NCBI RefSeq assembly: GCF_021391675.1
Contig: NZ_CP090096.1
Location: forward strand, 744,001-808,000
Direction: 5' to 3'
Source of the DNA: Neorhizobium galegae
GTDB lineage: Bacteria; Pseudomonadota; Alphaproteobacteria; Rhizobiales; Rhizobiaceae
DNA: 64,000 bases
The notes beneath the pieces were generated by a model. That model was given only the letters and a program-made list of their open reading frames with translations. It searched no databases and was not told where the DNA came from. This document shows, one piece after another, positions 41,061 through 51,710 of the stretch. How positions within the stretch are numbered: the stretch's first letter is position 1; every line of letters begins with the position of its first letter. A program made the position numbers and the translations under genes.

Positions 41061-43112
41061 ATGGGTATGGTTGATGCGACGGAAACGTCAGCGGGGATGA
41101 AATCCCTTTTAAACGTGCACCGCAGCAAAGGGACGGTCGTAACCAGCCTGATATTTATCATTGCTCTTTCCTTGGTCGTGTCTACCGGAACTTGGGACGG
41201 GTTCGGGAAGCGTTTTTTGGGGTTCTTCTCGATACTGATCGGATTGTTCGTCCTCGGCATACACCCAGTTATCAGGGTGAAGGCTGCGGCCGTGCTTAGT
41301 GGCCTCGCGCACTGGCTCACTAAACGTGGGGCCTTTGCATCAAGCCCAGAGCAAGAAGCACCCAAATTTGCGCTCATACGCATCGCTTTTGGGCTCTTCA
41401 TGATCGAGCGAGCCTTCTGGATTTTAGCCTATCTTGGGCCCTCAGATTGGGGGCAGCCAACTGTTTGGTTGACTGCCATGACGGGATTGCTATGCGGTGT
41501 CTTGGTGACATTCGGTCTCTTCACCCAATACGCCCTCGTGTACCTGATAGTTTTCCAATGGCAGATGGGAGACAGACTCCTCAGCACGTACACATTGGCG
41601 AATTATATCGCAGCGATGCTTTCAGTGCTCCTGATTTTTGCAAACGCCGGTGCGAACTTTTCGCTAGACCGGTTGCTGATGAAAAGTGGCACGTTCGCGG
41701 GAAGGGCCATCTCAGCGTTCTACTATGACAACGGATTGCCAAGCGAATCCGGACTGCAGCTCGCGAAGCTGATGACGCTTGCCTGCTACTGGTGCGTGTG
41801 CTTGTACTCGCTTTCGATCCACCTGGCGGAGCCTGCTTGGATGTCAGGCTCGGCGGGTCCGATGCTGCTCACCAACAACTTCATGTCCAGATATTCGACT
41901 GAGTTTAGTTGGTTGCTTTCGCAAGGCCCGATCCCGGTTTTCCTGGCGCGGGTATCACTCTGGGCGATGTTGCCATGGTATCTTCTGCTGCTGCCGTTTG
42001 TGCTTCTCGGCGGAGTGTTTCGCAAGTATGTAATCGTATGGGGCTTGCTGTTCTTCGGGCTGAGCCTGTTCGTCCTCCAGCTCGGGTGGCTGGCCCAATT
42101 CGAGTTCCTGTTCCTGGCAGCCTTGTTTTGGACCAAGACGTTCATCAGTGGCGCAAATAGGCTGCAGGTGGCGTACGATGACCGCTGCAATCTGTGTGAT
42201 AGAACGGTGACGTTCGTAAAGGCCGTCGATCTCTTTAGGCGGGTCCACCTTAAGCCGCTGTCCAAGAACATTCCGTGGCTTCTCGAAGTCGGCATCGACC
42301 CTGATGATGCTCAAAAGGATCTCTACGCGGTGGATGCCAGCAATGGGAAGGCAGTCAAAGGTTACGAGTTCTACGTGCTTTTATCGAAGCACGTGTTCCT
42401 TTTGCTGCCGCTTCATCCGGCGCTCGTAATTGGTCGGTACTTGGGCGGACCGGCGGTCTACAGGTTCGTTGCCGAGCGCCGGACGAGGATGTTCGGCGTC
42501 TGCCAAATCCCCACGCCAAAGCCAGAGTATACGCTGTTGCAAACAGGTCAGATGGTCCACAAGGATGTCGTCCCTGGTGATCCTATCTCCACCGTCTTCT
42601 GTCATGTAATGATCCTACTTACATGCTATGTAATCTCGCTTCCTCTGCCGTACGTGGTGAAAAACCCTCCGAAGGTCCTGTCGAAAATCCAGAGATCCGT
42701 TGCGACGCCGACGAACGCAGCCGGTATCTACGGAGTCGGTCCAATCAACGTGTTTAATTCTACCGATCTTCGGATGGCTGAGAACTGGTTTACCCTCAGC
42801 AAGAAGACCAAGGACGGCCTCGAACAGCTTCTTCCTATATTCTCCGAGGATGGGAAGCGCCTAGCGGCTCACAGGTCTGACCGGGTCTATTTTGGGCATA
42901 CGGTGGCGTTCAGGCGCGGGGTAATCGGCAAGGAAGGCTGCCAATTCGAAGCGTTTCGCAAGAAGGTCAGCTATCTGGTCGAGAACGAACACCTGAACGG
43001 TGACACCCTTATTTATCGCCAGTACCTGGAGCCGCTTCCCAGCGTAGATTTGCTATTGCGGGGCCAATATATGGCGAGCGAGAGACGACTTGTCTGTGAA
43101 GTAATATTTTAG
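41061..43112 (+). CDS. HTTM-like multi-spanning membrane domain fused to a DCC (DUF393) thiol-redox domain
   Basis: An intact 683-residue protein inside the decayed prophage. Residues about 25-360 hold about eight to ten hydrophobic segments; FALIRIAFGLFMIERAFWI and the following spans resemble the HTTM (vitamin-K gamma-carboxylase-like) membrane domain. Residues 370-485 are a DCC thioredoxin-like domain with AYDDRCNLCDRTV (Cys376 and Cys379). Another membrane helix lies near 510-533, and a charged soluble C-terminus (540-683) is unassigned. Base composition is visibly more AT-rich than the flanks. The start follows GAAGG and a terminator follows the stop. Function unknown; a membrane-linked redox enzyme is suggested by domains only. 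The HTTM assignment is tentative, the DCC assignment firmer. Confidence 0.78.
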   Translation: MGMVDATETSAGMKSLLNVHRSKGTVVTSLIFIIALSLVVSTGTWDGFGKRFLGFFSILIGLFVLGIHPVIRVKAAAVLSGLAHWLTKRGAFASSPEQEAPKFALIRIAFGLFMIERAFWILAYLGPSDWGQPTVWLTAMTGLLCGVLVTFGLFTQYALVYLIVFQWQMGDRLLSTYTLANYIAAMLSVLLIFANAGANFSLDRLLMKSGTFAGRAISAFYYDNGLPSESGLQLAKLMTLACYWCVCLYSLSIHLAEPAWMSGSAGPMLLTNNFMSRYSTEFSWLLSQGPIPVFLARVSLWAMLPWYLLLLPFVLLGGVFRKYVIVWGLLFFGLSLFVLQLGWLAQFEFLFLAALFWTKTFISGANRLQVAYDDRCNLCDRTVTFVKAVDLFRRVHLKPLSKNIPWLLEVGIDPDDAQKDLYAVDASNGKAVKGYEFYVLLSKHVFLLLPLHPALVIGRYLGGPAVYRFVAERRTRMFGVCQIPTPKPEYTLLQTGQMVHKDVVPGDPISTVFCHVMILLTCYVISLPLPYVVKNPPKVLSKIQRSVATPTNAAGIYGVGPINVFNSTDLRMAENWFTLSKKTKDGLEQLLPIFSEDGKRLAAHRSDRVYFGHTVAFRRGVIGKEGCQFEAFRKKVSYLVENEHLNGDTLIYRQYLEPLPSVDLLLRGQYMASERRLVCEVIF

Positions 43113-43151
43113 CGGATTCCGCCCTACTGAGCTTAATAGCCTACCATGAAG

Positions 43152-43180
43152 GCCCCCTCGTAAGGGGCTCTTTTGCTTTT
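43152..43180 (+). terminator. Terminator of the membrane-redox cargo gene
   Basis: GCCCC (43152-43156) and GGGGC (43164-43168) with a 7-base loop, followed by TCTTTTGCTTTT. Confidence 0.7.
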
Positions 43181-43210
43181 GCGCGGACCTAACCTCAAAG
43201 GACATCACCC

Positions 43211-43456
43211 ATGAAACTCGTAGCCGACTGGCGCCGGGTGCTTAAGCGCGCCTGGTCGGTCCGGCTGATGATCCTCGCTGACATCCTCTCCGGGTTGGAA
43301 GTGATCTTCTCGCTCCCCGACATCGCCGACCGTCTCGATTGGCCGCAGGGCATCTTCGCCGCGCTGTCCGGCCTCACCACAGCGGCGGCATTTGTCGCGC
43401 GCCTTGTCGCTCAAACAGGAGTTCCCAATGAAGCCGACCACGAAGACCAGACTTAA
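43211..43456 (+). CDS. Phage holin-like small membrane protein
   Basis: An 81-residue protein: MKLVADWRRVLKRAWSVRLM, a hydrophobic region to about residue 36, an acidic loop and a second hydrophobic helix FAALSGLTTAAAFVARLVA (about 55-73). Two helices and position just before a lysozyme gene match the holin-like family common in rhizobial phages. AAGGA precedes the start. It overlaps the lysozyme start by 29 bases. It appears intact in length. Confidence 0.65.
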   Translation: MKLVADWRRVLKRAWSVRLMILADILSGLEVIFSLPDIADRLDWPQGIFAALSGLTTAAAFVARLVAQTGVPNEADHEDQT

Positions 43457-43592
43457 GAAGGGCAGCACGATAGCCGCGGCGGCGGTTGCACTGGTGGCGG
43501 CGTGGGAAGGCGCGAAGACAGTCGCTTACAAGGATATCGTCGGCGTTCCGACTGTCTGCTTTGGCGAGACGCGCGGCGAGGAAGCGCTTTGA
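43428..43592 (+). pseudogene. Phage lysozyme (GH24 endolysin), truncated
   Basis: Only 54 codons remain of a T4-type lysozyme of about 150-180. The N-terminus has a hydrophobic signal-arrest-like helix (GSTIAAAAVALVAA), and the catalytic triad spacing is kept: Glu27 (WEG), Asp36 and Thr42 in E-x8-D-x5-T. Homology stops after CFGETRG (about 49), then EEAL and a stop. The remaining 160 bp to attR contain no recognisable gene. Confidence 0.78.
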
Positions 43593-43756
43593 ATGCATGG
43601 AGCGCATCTCTAGCGATTGCAGCAACACAATTGTAATCAAGGCTGGTTGCTCACGATGGCGTAGTGGGTTTCAGACTGGCTCACAAGTCGAGCCGTGGTC
43701 CGAACTCGAAATTAAAGAAATCAATAAGTTACCGGGATGGCGGGGCTCGATCTTCC

Positions 43757-43784
43757 AGTCATCTTCTGGGCACCATTCCTATTT
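43757..43784 (+). repeat. Right attachment site (attR)
   Basis: Second copy of the tRNA-Leu 3' sequence; 43762-43784 is identical to 40036-40058 and AGTC upstream also matches with one mismatch between. The rest of the tRNA is absent here, as expected for the distal site. Confidence 0.88.
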
Positions 43785-43875
43785 GATCCCTACCAAGATC
43801 AAATACTTAACGCCTTTCCAAACAGTTGCGCATACCCCCTGCCGGGGCTCGTCCGAGGAGCGTTTTACCGCGGTC

Positions 43876-44793
43876 TCAGGGGCGCACGGTGTAGTGTTCG
43901 CGCATCGTGTCGGCTGACCCGCGAACCACCTCGGAGATCTGCAGGAGCTGGGTGACCAGAGGCGTCGAATTGCGCCAGATCATTCCGATGGTGCGCGAGG
44001 GCCAGGGCGCCTGGAACCGGGAGATCGAAACCTGCGCCGAACGCGTTTCCAAAGGCACCGCCATTTCCGGGATCAGAGTTATGCCGATACCCGCGCTGAC
44101 CATCTGGACTAGGGTGGACAGAGAGCTGCCTTCCATGACTTCCCGGGCGCGTGTCGATCCTATCTTGCAGAACGATAGAGCCTGATCGCGGAAACAATGT
44201 CCTTCCTCCAGAAGCAGCAGGCGCATTTCGCGGAGCGCTTCGCGTTCGGGTACCGGTTTGCCCTCGTCCTCGCGGCGCCGGACGAGCACGAACTCCTCCT
44301 CGAACAGCTTGAGTTCGGTCAGAAACGGTGCCGATACGGGCAGGGCGACGATTGCCAGATCCAGCTCGCCCTGGGCCAGCTCCTGGACCAGCTTTGCCGT
44401 TTGCGTTTCGCGCACCTGTAATTCGATCCCCTCGAACGCCTTGTTCAGATCGTTGATGATGGCCGGCAACAGATAAGGCGCAATCGTCGGGATGATGCCG
44501 ATGCGCAGGCGTGCCAGAAACGGGTCGCGCGAAGCGCGGGCGAGGTCGGCCAGTTCATCAACGGCCCGGAGGATGTCGCGGACCCGCAGCGCGAATGTCT
44601 GACCGAAGGCGGTAAGTTTCACTTCACGCGCATTCCGCTCGAAGAGGTCGCCCCCCACTTCCTGTTCGAGTTCCTTGATCTGCATCGACAGGGCCGGTTG
44701 AGAGATCGCACACGCATCGGCCGCGCGGCGGAAGCGGCCATCCCGCGCCAGGGCTTCGAAATAGCGGAGCTGTTTGAGTGTGAGATTTTTCAT
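43876..44793 (-). CDS. oxyR: Hydrogen-peroxide-sensing regulator OxyR
   Basis: A 305-residue LysR-type protein. The N-terminal HTH is FEALARDGRFRRAADACAIS with QPALSMQIKELE. The sensing cysteines are Cys200 and Cys209 in EEGHCFRDQALSFCK, matching the EDGHC...C pair of OxyR. Peroxide forms their disulphide and switches the protein to activate catalase genes. It is divergent from katG across 208 bp, which should contain the OxyR sites. The gene ends 92 bp outside attR. Confidence 0.95.
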   Translation of the reverse strand: MKNLTLKQLRYFEALARDGRFRRAADACAISQPALSMQIKELEQEVGGDLFERNAREVKLTAFGQTFALRVRDILRAVDELADLARASRDPFLARLRIGIIPTIAPYLLPAIINDLNKAFEGIELQVRETQTAKLVQELAQGELDLAIVALPVSAPFLTELKLFEEEFVLVRRREDEGKPVPEREALREMRLLLLEEGHCFRDQALSFCKIGSTRAREVMEGSSLSTLVQMVSAGIGITLIPEMAVPLETRSAQVSISRFQAPWPSRTIGMIWRNSTPLVTQLLQISEVVRGSADTMREHYTVRP

Positions 44794-44854
44794 AATCTCA
44801 ACTTATCGCGACGATCAGTAAATCCAACTTAAATTTATGAGGCGCTTCCGGTAA

Positions 44855-47185
<2,331 letters not shown>

Positions 47186-47197
47186 TCGACCAAAATC

Positions 47198-47234
47198 GCC
47201 CGGACGTGGCTCAGCTACGTCCGGGCACCTTTTT
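47198..47234 (+). terminator. Terminator of katG
   Basis: GCCCGGACGT (47198-47207) and ACGTCCGGGC (47217-47226), a 10-bp perfect stem, then ACCTTTTT. Confidence 0.9.
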
Positions 47235-47259
47235 CAATGCTGACGAAACGCCGGGCTTT

Positions 47260-47715
47260 TCAGGTCGGCACGAAAGCCGAGGCGATCGCCAGCACGAATC
47301 CGAGGATCGTGGCGCAGACCGACAGCGCTTCGCGGGTTTTTTCAGAGCTGACGCCCCATCCCTCGCTGGTGAGATACCGCGCGATCAGGCCCAGCGAAAG
47401 CAGTCCGACGCAACCGAGGAAGGCGAAGAAGTAAATTCCGTACTCCATGTTGGAGATCTTCTTGGTCAGCACCTCGGTTATCCCGACCAATGTCGAGAGG
47501 GACAGAAGCAGGCTGCCGATGATCAGGTATTCGGCATGTTGCGATCGGGCTGTCGAATAGAGCGACAGGATCGTGAACAGGAACGCGACCAGGACGATGG
47601 CGATGTAGTTGCCGCTGACATGCCCGGTCGCGGAAATCGACATGAAGATCGACGTCAGGATGAACAGCGCTGCCGCCAGGATGATCTTGTATTTCGAGTT
47701 GAAAAACTGGCGCAT
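47260..47715 (-). CDS. Four-helix membrane protein of unknown function
   Basis: A 151-residue protein with helices IILAAALFILTSIFMSI, YIAIVLVAFLFTILSLY, YLIIGSLLLSLSTLVGI, YGIYFFAFLGCVGLLSLG and a last one ALSVCATILGFVLAIASA, so four or five spans. No known domain recognised. The start MRQFFNSKYK at 47715 is preferred; the upstream frame to 47847 is unlikely. It lies between katG and SURF1 on the minus strand and may be transcribed with the oxidase operon. Confidence 0.72.
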   Translation of the reverse strand: MRQFFNSKYKIILAAALFILTSIFMSISATGHVSGNYIAIVLVAFLFTILSLYSTARSQHAEYLIIGSLLLSLSTLVGITEVLTKKISNMEYGIYFFAFLGCVGLLSLGLIARYLTSEGWGVSSEKTREALSVCATILGFVLAIASAFVPT

Positions 47716-47839
47716 AATATGATCCGCTCTAAACCGGCCGCCTGCGGCGCTGGCAAATGCCGTTTCTCGGACTATGGGAAATTCGGCGCGCGATGAACAG
47801 GTTGCCAGCCTGCTATTCAGTGGAAATCCACGCCCGAGT

Positions 47840-48589
47840 TCAGGCAAGCCGTTTTCGCTGGATGGCGTAGGCGCCGCCGGCGCTCATCACCGCCAGCAGA
47901 TACCAGGTCACGGCATAGACGAGGTGGCTGTTGCGGAAGCGGATCACCGTCAATCCCCCGACGGGAAGGCCGCCCGGGATCGGCGTCGCGTCGGCGTCGA
48001 TGAAATAGGGCGCCACCTTTTCGAGGCCTTTTGTTGCCGCGATCGCGGCCACGTCGCGCGAGTACCAGCGGCCGCCGGCAGGATCGTTGGAGCGCAGGAA
48101 GGCGCCGCCCGGCTCACTGATGCGGATGAGGCCGGTGATCTTAACGGGGCCTTCGATCTCGCCGTCCGCGCGTGCCGCCGGATCGCGGCGGTCGGCGGGG
48201 ACGAAGCCGCGGTTGATGAGGACGGTGGTTCCGTCCTTCTGTTCCAGCGGCGTCAGGATCCAGAAGCCGGGGCCGAGATCGGTGACGGCCTGAACCAGTG
48301 TTTCGTCGTCATGGTGAAAAACCCCGGCGGCGGTGACGCGGCGGTATTCGTCGTTTTCCGCGTTGATGGCAGGCCAGGCTGGCGATGAGGGAGCGGGGGC
48401 CGGCGTCGCGGTGACGCGGGCATCGACGCGGGCGATCAGATCGAGTTTCCAGAAGAGCCGCTGCACTTGCCAGGTGCCGAGCCCGATAAAGATCAGTGTC
48501 AGGAAGAGCATCGCTCCCGCGAAGATGAGCCGGGAGCGGGCCGGCTCCGCATCCACTGTTTCTCCAGTCAAAGGATGATCGAGAGCCAT
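47840..48589 (-). CDS. SURF1-family cytochrome oxidase assembly protein
   Basis: A 249-residue protein with a membrane helix near 21-40 (LIFAGAMLFLTLIFIGLG then TWQVQRLFWK) and a second near 225-242 (YAVTWYLLAVMSAGGAYA), flanking a periplasmic domain with VLINRGFVP. It helps assemble haem-copper oxidases. It is the last gene behind cyoABCD. Confidence 0.92.
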   Translation of the reverse strand: MALDHPLTGETVDAEPARSRLIFAGAMLFLTLIFIGLGTWQVQRLFWKLDLIARVDARVTATPAPAPSSPAWPAINAENDEYRRVTAAGVFHHDDETLVQAVTDLGPGFWILTPLEQKDGTTVLINRGFVPADRRDPAARADGEIEGPVKITGLIRISEPGGAFLRSNDPAGGRWYSRDVAAIAATKGLEKVAPYFIDADATPIPGGLPVGGLTVIRFRNSHLVYAVTWYLLAVMSAGGAYAIQRKRLA

Positions 48590-48625
48590 GCGTCTATCCT
48601 TTCCAGGCTCATCCCCTCCGGGGGA

Positions 48626-49042
48626 TCACGGCATGTTCTTCATCATCTCCGGCGACATCGGCATCATGTTGGTGTTCAGATGGTGCATGACCCAGAGCGA
48701 CCCGGCAAGCGTGATGCCGACCAGAACCAGGGTAAATAGCAGTGCCATCATCGTCCAGCCGCCTTCGGAGCGCGGGTTCATGTGCAGGAAATAGACCATG
48801 TGCACGACGATCTGAATGACGCCCAGCCCCATGACGAGGAAGGCGGTGAACAGCTTGCTGTCGATGGCGCCGCTCATCACCAGCCAGAACGGAATGGCCG
48901 TCAGGATCACCGACAGGCTGAAGCCGATCAGGTAGCTTCTCAGCGTGCCGTGGCCGGCCTGGTGGCCGTTGCTATGGCCATGATGGGCCTGGGAGGCGCT
49001 TTCGTGAGCGGGAGCGTGCGGGGTTTGGCCGTGCGAACTCAT
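48626..49042 (-). CDS. cyoD: Cytochrome bo quinol oxidase subunit IV (CyoD)
   Basis: A 138-residue subunit. The N-terminus is His-rich (HESASQAHHGHSNGHQAGHG); three helices follow, including FSLSVILTAIPFWLVMSGA and VIQIVVHMVYFLHM. The start at 49042 overlaps the cyoC stop (ATGA). It supports assembly of the copper site. The His-rich head may bind metal. Confidence 0.94.
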   Translation of the reverse strand: MSSHGQTPHAPAHESASQAHHGHSNGHQAGHGTLRSYLIGFSLSVILTAIPFWLVMSGAIDSKLFTAFLVMGLGVIQIVVHMVYFLHMNPRSEGGWTMMALLFTLVLVGITLAGSLWVMHHLNTNMMPMSPEMMKNMP

Positions 49043-49671
49043 CCAAGGACTCCCATGAGATAAACGAAGGAGAAGACGCCGATCCAGACGACGTCGAGGA
49101 AGTGCCAGAACATCGAAAGGCACATCAGGCGGCGCTTGTTTTCCGGGATCAGGCCGTGTTTGCCGACCTGCACCATCAGCGTGATCAGCCAGATGATGCC
49201 GAAGGTGACGTGCAGACCGTGGGTGCCGACCAGCGTGAAGAAGGAGGAAAGGAAAGCCGAACGGGTCGGTCCTGCGCCCTCGTGGATCAGGTGGTTGAAC
49301 TCGTAAAGCTCAAGGCTGAGGAAGGCCGCGCCGAACACGCCCGTCACACCGAGCCAGAACAGGGTCTCGGTCTTTGCACCCCTTTCCATCTGCAGCATGG
49401 CAAAGCCGTAGGTGATCGACGAGAAGAGCAGCATTGCCGTGTTGACGGCGACGAGCGGCAGGTCGAACAGGTCGGCGGGCGAGGGACCGGCTGCATAATT
49501 GCGGCCGAGTACGCCATGGGTGGCGAAAAGCACCGCGAAGATCAGGCAATCGCTCATCAGGTAGAGCCAGAAGCCCAGCATCGTGCTGCCTTCCGGATGA
49601 TGATCTTCCGTGAGGTAGAATTGCGGCTTTTCGGTTTCCATGCCGTTGGATTGAACTTGCGTCTGGCTCAT
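49039..49671 (-). CDS. cyoC: Cytochrome bo quinol oxidase subunit III (CyoC)
   Basis: A 210-residue subunit with five helices, including GFWLYLMSDCLIFAVLFATH and HGLHVTFGIIWLITLMVQVG. Part of the terminal quinol oxidase in the inner membrane. It begins 4 bp after cyoB stops. Confidence 0.95.
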   Translation of the reverse strand: MSQTQVQSNGMETEKPQFYLTEDHHPEGSTMLGFWLYLMSDCLIFAVLFATHGVLGRNYAAGPSPADLFDLPLVAVNTAMLLFSSITYGFAMLQMERGAKTETLFWLGVTGVFGAAFLSLELYEFNHLIHEGAGPTRSAFLSSFFTLVGTHGLHVTFGIIWLITLMVQVGKHGLIPENKRRLMCLSMFWHFLDVVWIGVFSFVYLMGVLG

Positions 49672-49675
49672 GGTC

Positions 49676-51679
49676 TCAGGTCCGTTCCGCGAGCAGCCTC
49701 GAGCGCGCGTCCTCTGTTGCGGTCACGGTTTCGGCGGGAATGTGGAAATCCCGGTTATAGTTGAAGGTATGGCCGATCGCCGTGGCGACCATGGCGATGA
49801 AGGAGACGGCCGCCAGCCACCAGATGTACCAGATCATCGCGAAGGCGAAGACGATGCTGATGCCAGCCAGGATAATCCCGGTGCCGGTGTTCTTCGGCAT
49901 GTGGATCGGCTTGAAGCCGCCGAGCGGGCGTTCGTAGCCACGAAGTTTCATGTCGTACCAGCTGTCATGATCATGCACGACGGGCGTGAAGGCGAAGTTG
50001 TAGTCCGGCGGCGGCGAGGAGGTCGACCATTCCAGCGTGCGCCCGTCCCACGGATCGCCCGAGGTCTCGCGCAGCTGGTCGCGGCGCATGAATGAGACGA
50101 CGAGCTGGATGATGAAGGCTCCGATGCCGCAGGCAATGATCCCGGCGCCGATGGCGGCGATGATGAACCATATCTGCAGGGAAGGATCCTCGAACTGATT
50201 GACGCGGCGGGTGACGCCCATCAGGCCGAGCACGTAGAGCGGCATGAAGGCGACGAAGAAGCCGATCTGCCAGCACCAGAAGCTGATGAGACCCCAGAAC
50301 CTGTCGAGCTTGTAACCGAAGGCCTTCGGCCACCAGTAGACGACGCCCGCCATGAGCCCGAACAGCACGCCGCCGATGATGACGTTGTGGAAGTGGGCGA
50401 TCAGGAAGAGCGAATTGTGCAGCACGAAGTCGGCCGGCGGGATGGCCAGCATGACGCCGGTCATGCCGCCGATGACGAAGGTCACCATGAAGCCGATCGT
50501 CCAGTACATCGGCAGCTCGTAGCGGATGCGGCCGCGATACATGGTGAAGAGCCAGTTGAACATCTTCGCGCCGGTGGGGATCGAGATGATCATCGTCGTG
50601 ATGCCGAAGAAGGCGTTCACGCTCGCGCCCGCGCCCATCGTGAAGAAGTGGTGGAGCCACACGATGTAGGAGAGGATCATGATCACGCAAGTGGCATAGA
50701 CCATCGAGGCGTAACCGAACAGCCGCTTGCCGCTGAAGGTGGCGACGACTTCGGAAAAGATGCCGAAGGCCGGCAGCACGAGGATGTAGACTTCCGGATG
50801 GCCCCAGATCCAGATGAGGTTGATGTACATCATCGGATTGCCGCCGAGGTCATTGGTGAAGAAGTTCGTTCCGACATAGCGGTCGAGCGACAGCAGCGCG
50901 AGCGTGGCGGTCAGGATCGGGAAAGTTGCAACGATCAGCACGTTGGTGCAGAGCGAGGTCCAGGTGAAGATCGGCATCTTCATGAAGGTCATGCCAGGCG
51001 CGCGCATCTTCACGATCGTGGCGATCAGGTTGATGCCCGATAGCGTCGTACCGACGCCCGCCACTTGCAGGCCCCAGATGTAATAATCGACGCCGACGCC
51101 CGGACTGTAGTCGGCACCCGAGAGCGGCGGATAGGCGAGCCAGCCGGTGCGGGCGAATTCGCCGACGAAGAGCGACATCATGATGATGATGGCGCCGGCC
51201 GTGGTCATCCAGAAGGAGAAGTTGTTGAGGAAGGGGAAGGAGACGTCGCGTGCGCCGATCTGCAGCGGCACCACGTAGTTCATGAAACCGGTAACGAAGG
51301 GCATCGCCACGAAGAAGATCATGATCACGCCATGGGCAGTGAAGATCTGGTCGTAGTGATGCGGGTTGAGGTATCCCTCGTTTCCGTTGAAGGCGATCGC
51401 CTGCTGGATGCGCATCATGATCGCATCGGCAAAACCGCGCAGCAGCATGATGATGGCGAGCACGATATACATGATGCCGATCTTCTTGTGATCGACGCTG
51501 GTGAACCACTCGCTCCACAGATAACCCCAGAGCCGATATCGTGTGACGAGCCCGAGAACGGCGATGCCGAGCAGCGCTACGACGATGAAGGTCACGACGA
51601 GAATCGGCTCGTGATAGGGGATGGCTTCAAGGGTAAGCCGTCCGAAAAGGAATTGCGTCAGGGTGGTGTTACCGAACAT
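49676..51679 (-). CDS. cyoB: Cytochrome bo quinol oxidase subunit I (CyoB)
   Basis: A 667-residue haem-copper oxidase core. Haem and copper ligands are in [38 protein letters not shown] and [13 protein letters not shown]. It oxidises ubiquinol and reduces oxygen to water while pumping protons. It lies 31 bp after cyoA. Confidence 0.97.
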   Translation of the reverse strand: MFGNTTLTQFLFGRLTLEAIPYHEPILVVTFIVVALLGIAVLGLVTRYRLWGYLWSEWFTSVDHKKIGIMYIVLAIIMLLRGFADAIMMRIQQAIAFNGNEGYLNPHHYDQIFTAHGVIMIFFVAMPFVTGFMNYVVPLQIGARDVSFPFLNNFSFWMTTAGAIIIMMSLFVGEFARTGWLAYPPLSGADYSPGVGVDYYIWGLQVAGVGTTLSGINLIATIVKMRAPGMTFMKMPIFTWTSLCTNVLIVATFPILTATLALLSLDRYVGTNFFTNDLGGNPMMYINLIWIWGHPEVYILVLPAFGIFSEVVATFSGKRLFGYASMVYATCVIMILSYIVWLHHFFTMGAGASVNAFFGITTMIISIPTGAKMFNWLFTMYRGRIRYELPMYWTIGFMVTFVIGGMTGVMLAIPPADFVLHNSLFLIAHFHNVIIGGVLFGLMAGVVYWWPKAFGYKLDRFWGLISFWCWQIGFFVAFMPLYVLGLMGVTRRVNQFEDPSLQIWFIIAAIGAGIIACGIGAFIIQLVVSFMRRDQLRETSGDPWDGRTLEWSTSSPPPDYNFAFTPVVHDHDSWYDMKLRGYERPLGGFKPIHMPKNTGTGIILAGISIVFAFAMIWYIWWLAAVSFIAMVATAIGHTFNYNRDFHIPAETVTATEDARSRLLAERT

Positions 51680-51710
51680 GGGTCTCTACCAGATCTGTTG
51701 AAACGCGGCC

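Larger units (their letters stand above)
40031..43784. mobile_element. Decayed prophage/integrative element at the tRNA-Leu 3' end
   Basis: A 3.7 kb element bounded by a duplicated tRNA 3' end (40031-40058 and 43757-43784, 27 of 28 bases identical). It holds an integrase C-terminal fragment, tail-fibre-like remnants, a holin-like gene and a truncated lysozyme, all broken or small, plus one large intact cargo gene of lower GC. It cannot excise on its own because the integrase is mostly missing. Confidence 0.85.

Noticed and set aside
43597..43761. Possible gene between the truncated lysozyme and attR
   Set aside because: A frame is open to 43917 but crosses attR into the oxyR region, has no start signal and matches no known protein.
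43757..43784. Second tRNA at attR
   Set aside because: Only the acceptor 3' strand and CCA are present; no D-arm or anticodon arm can be formed.
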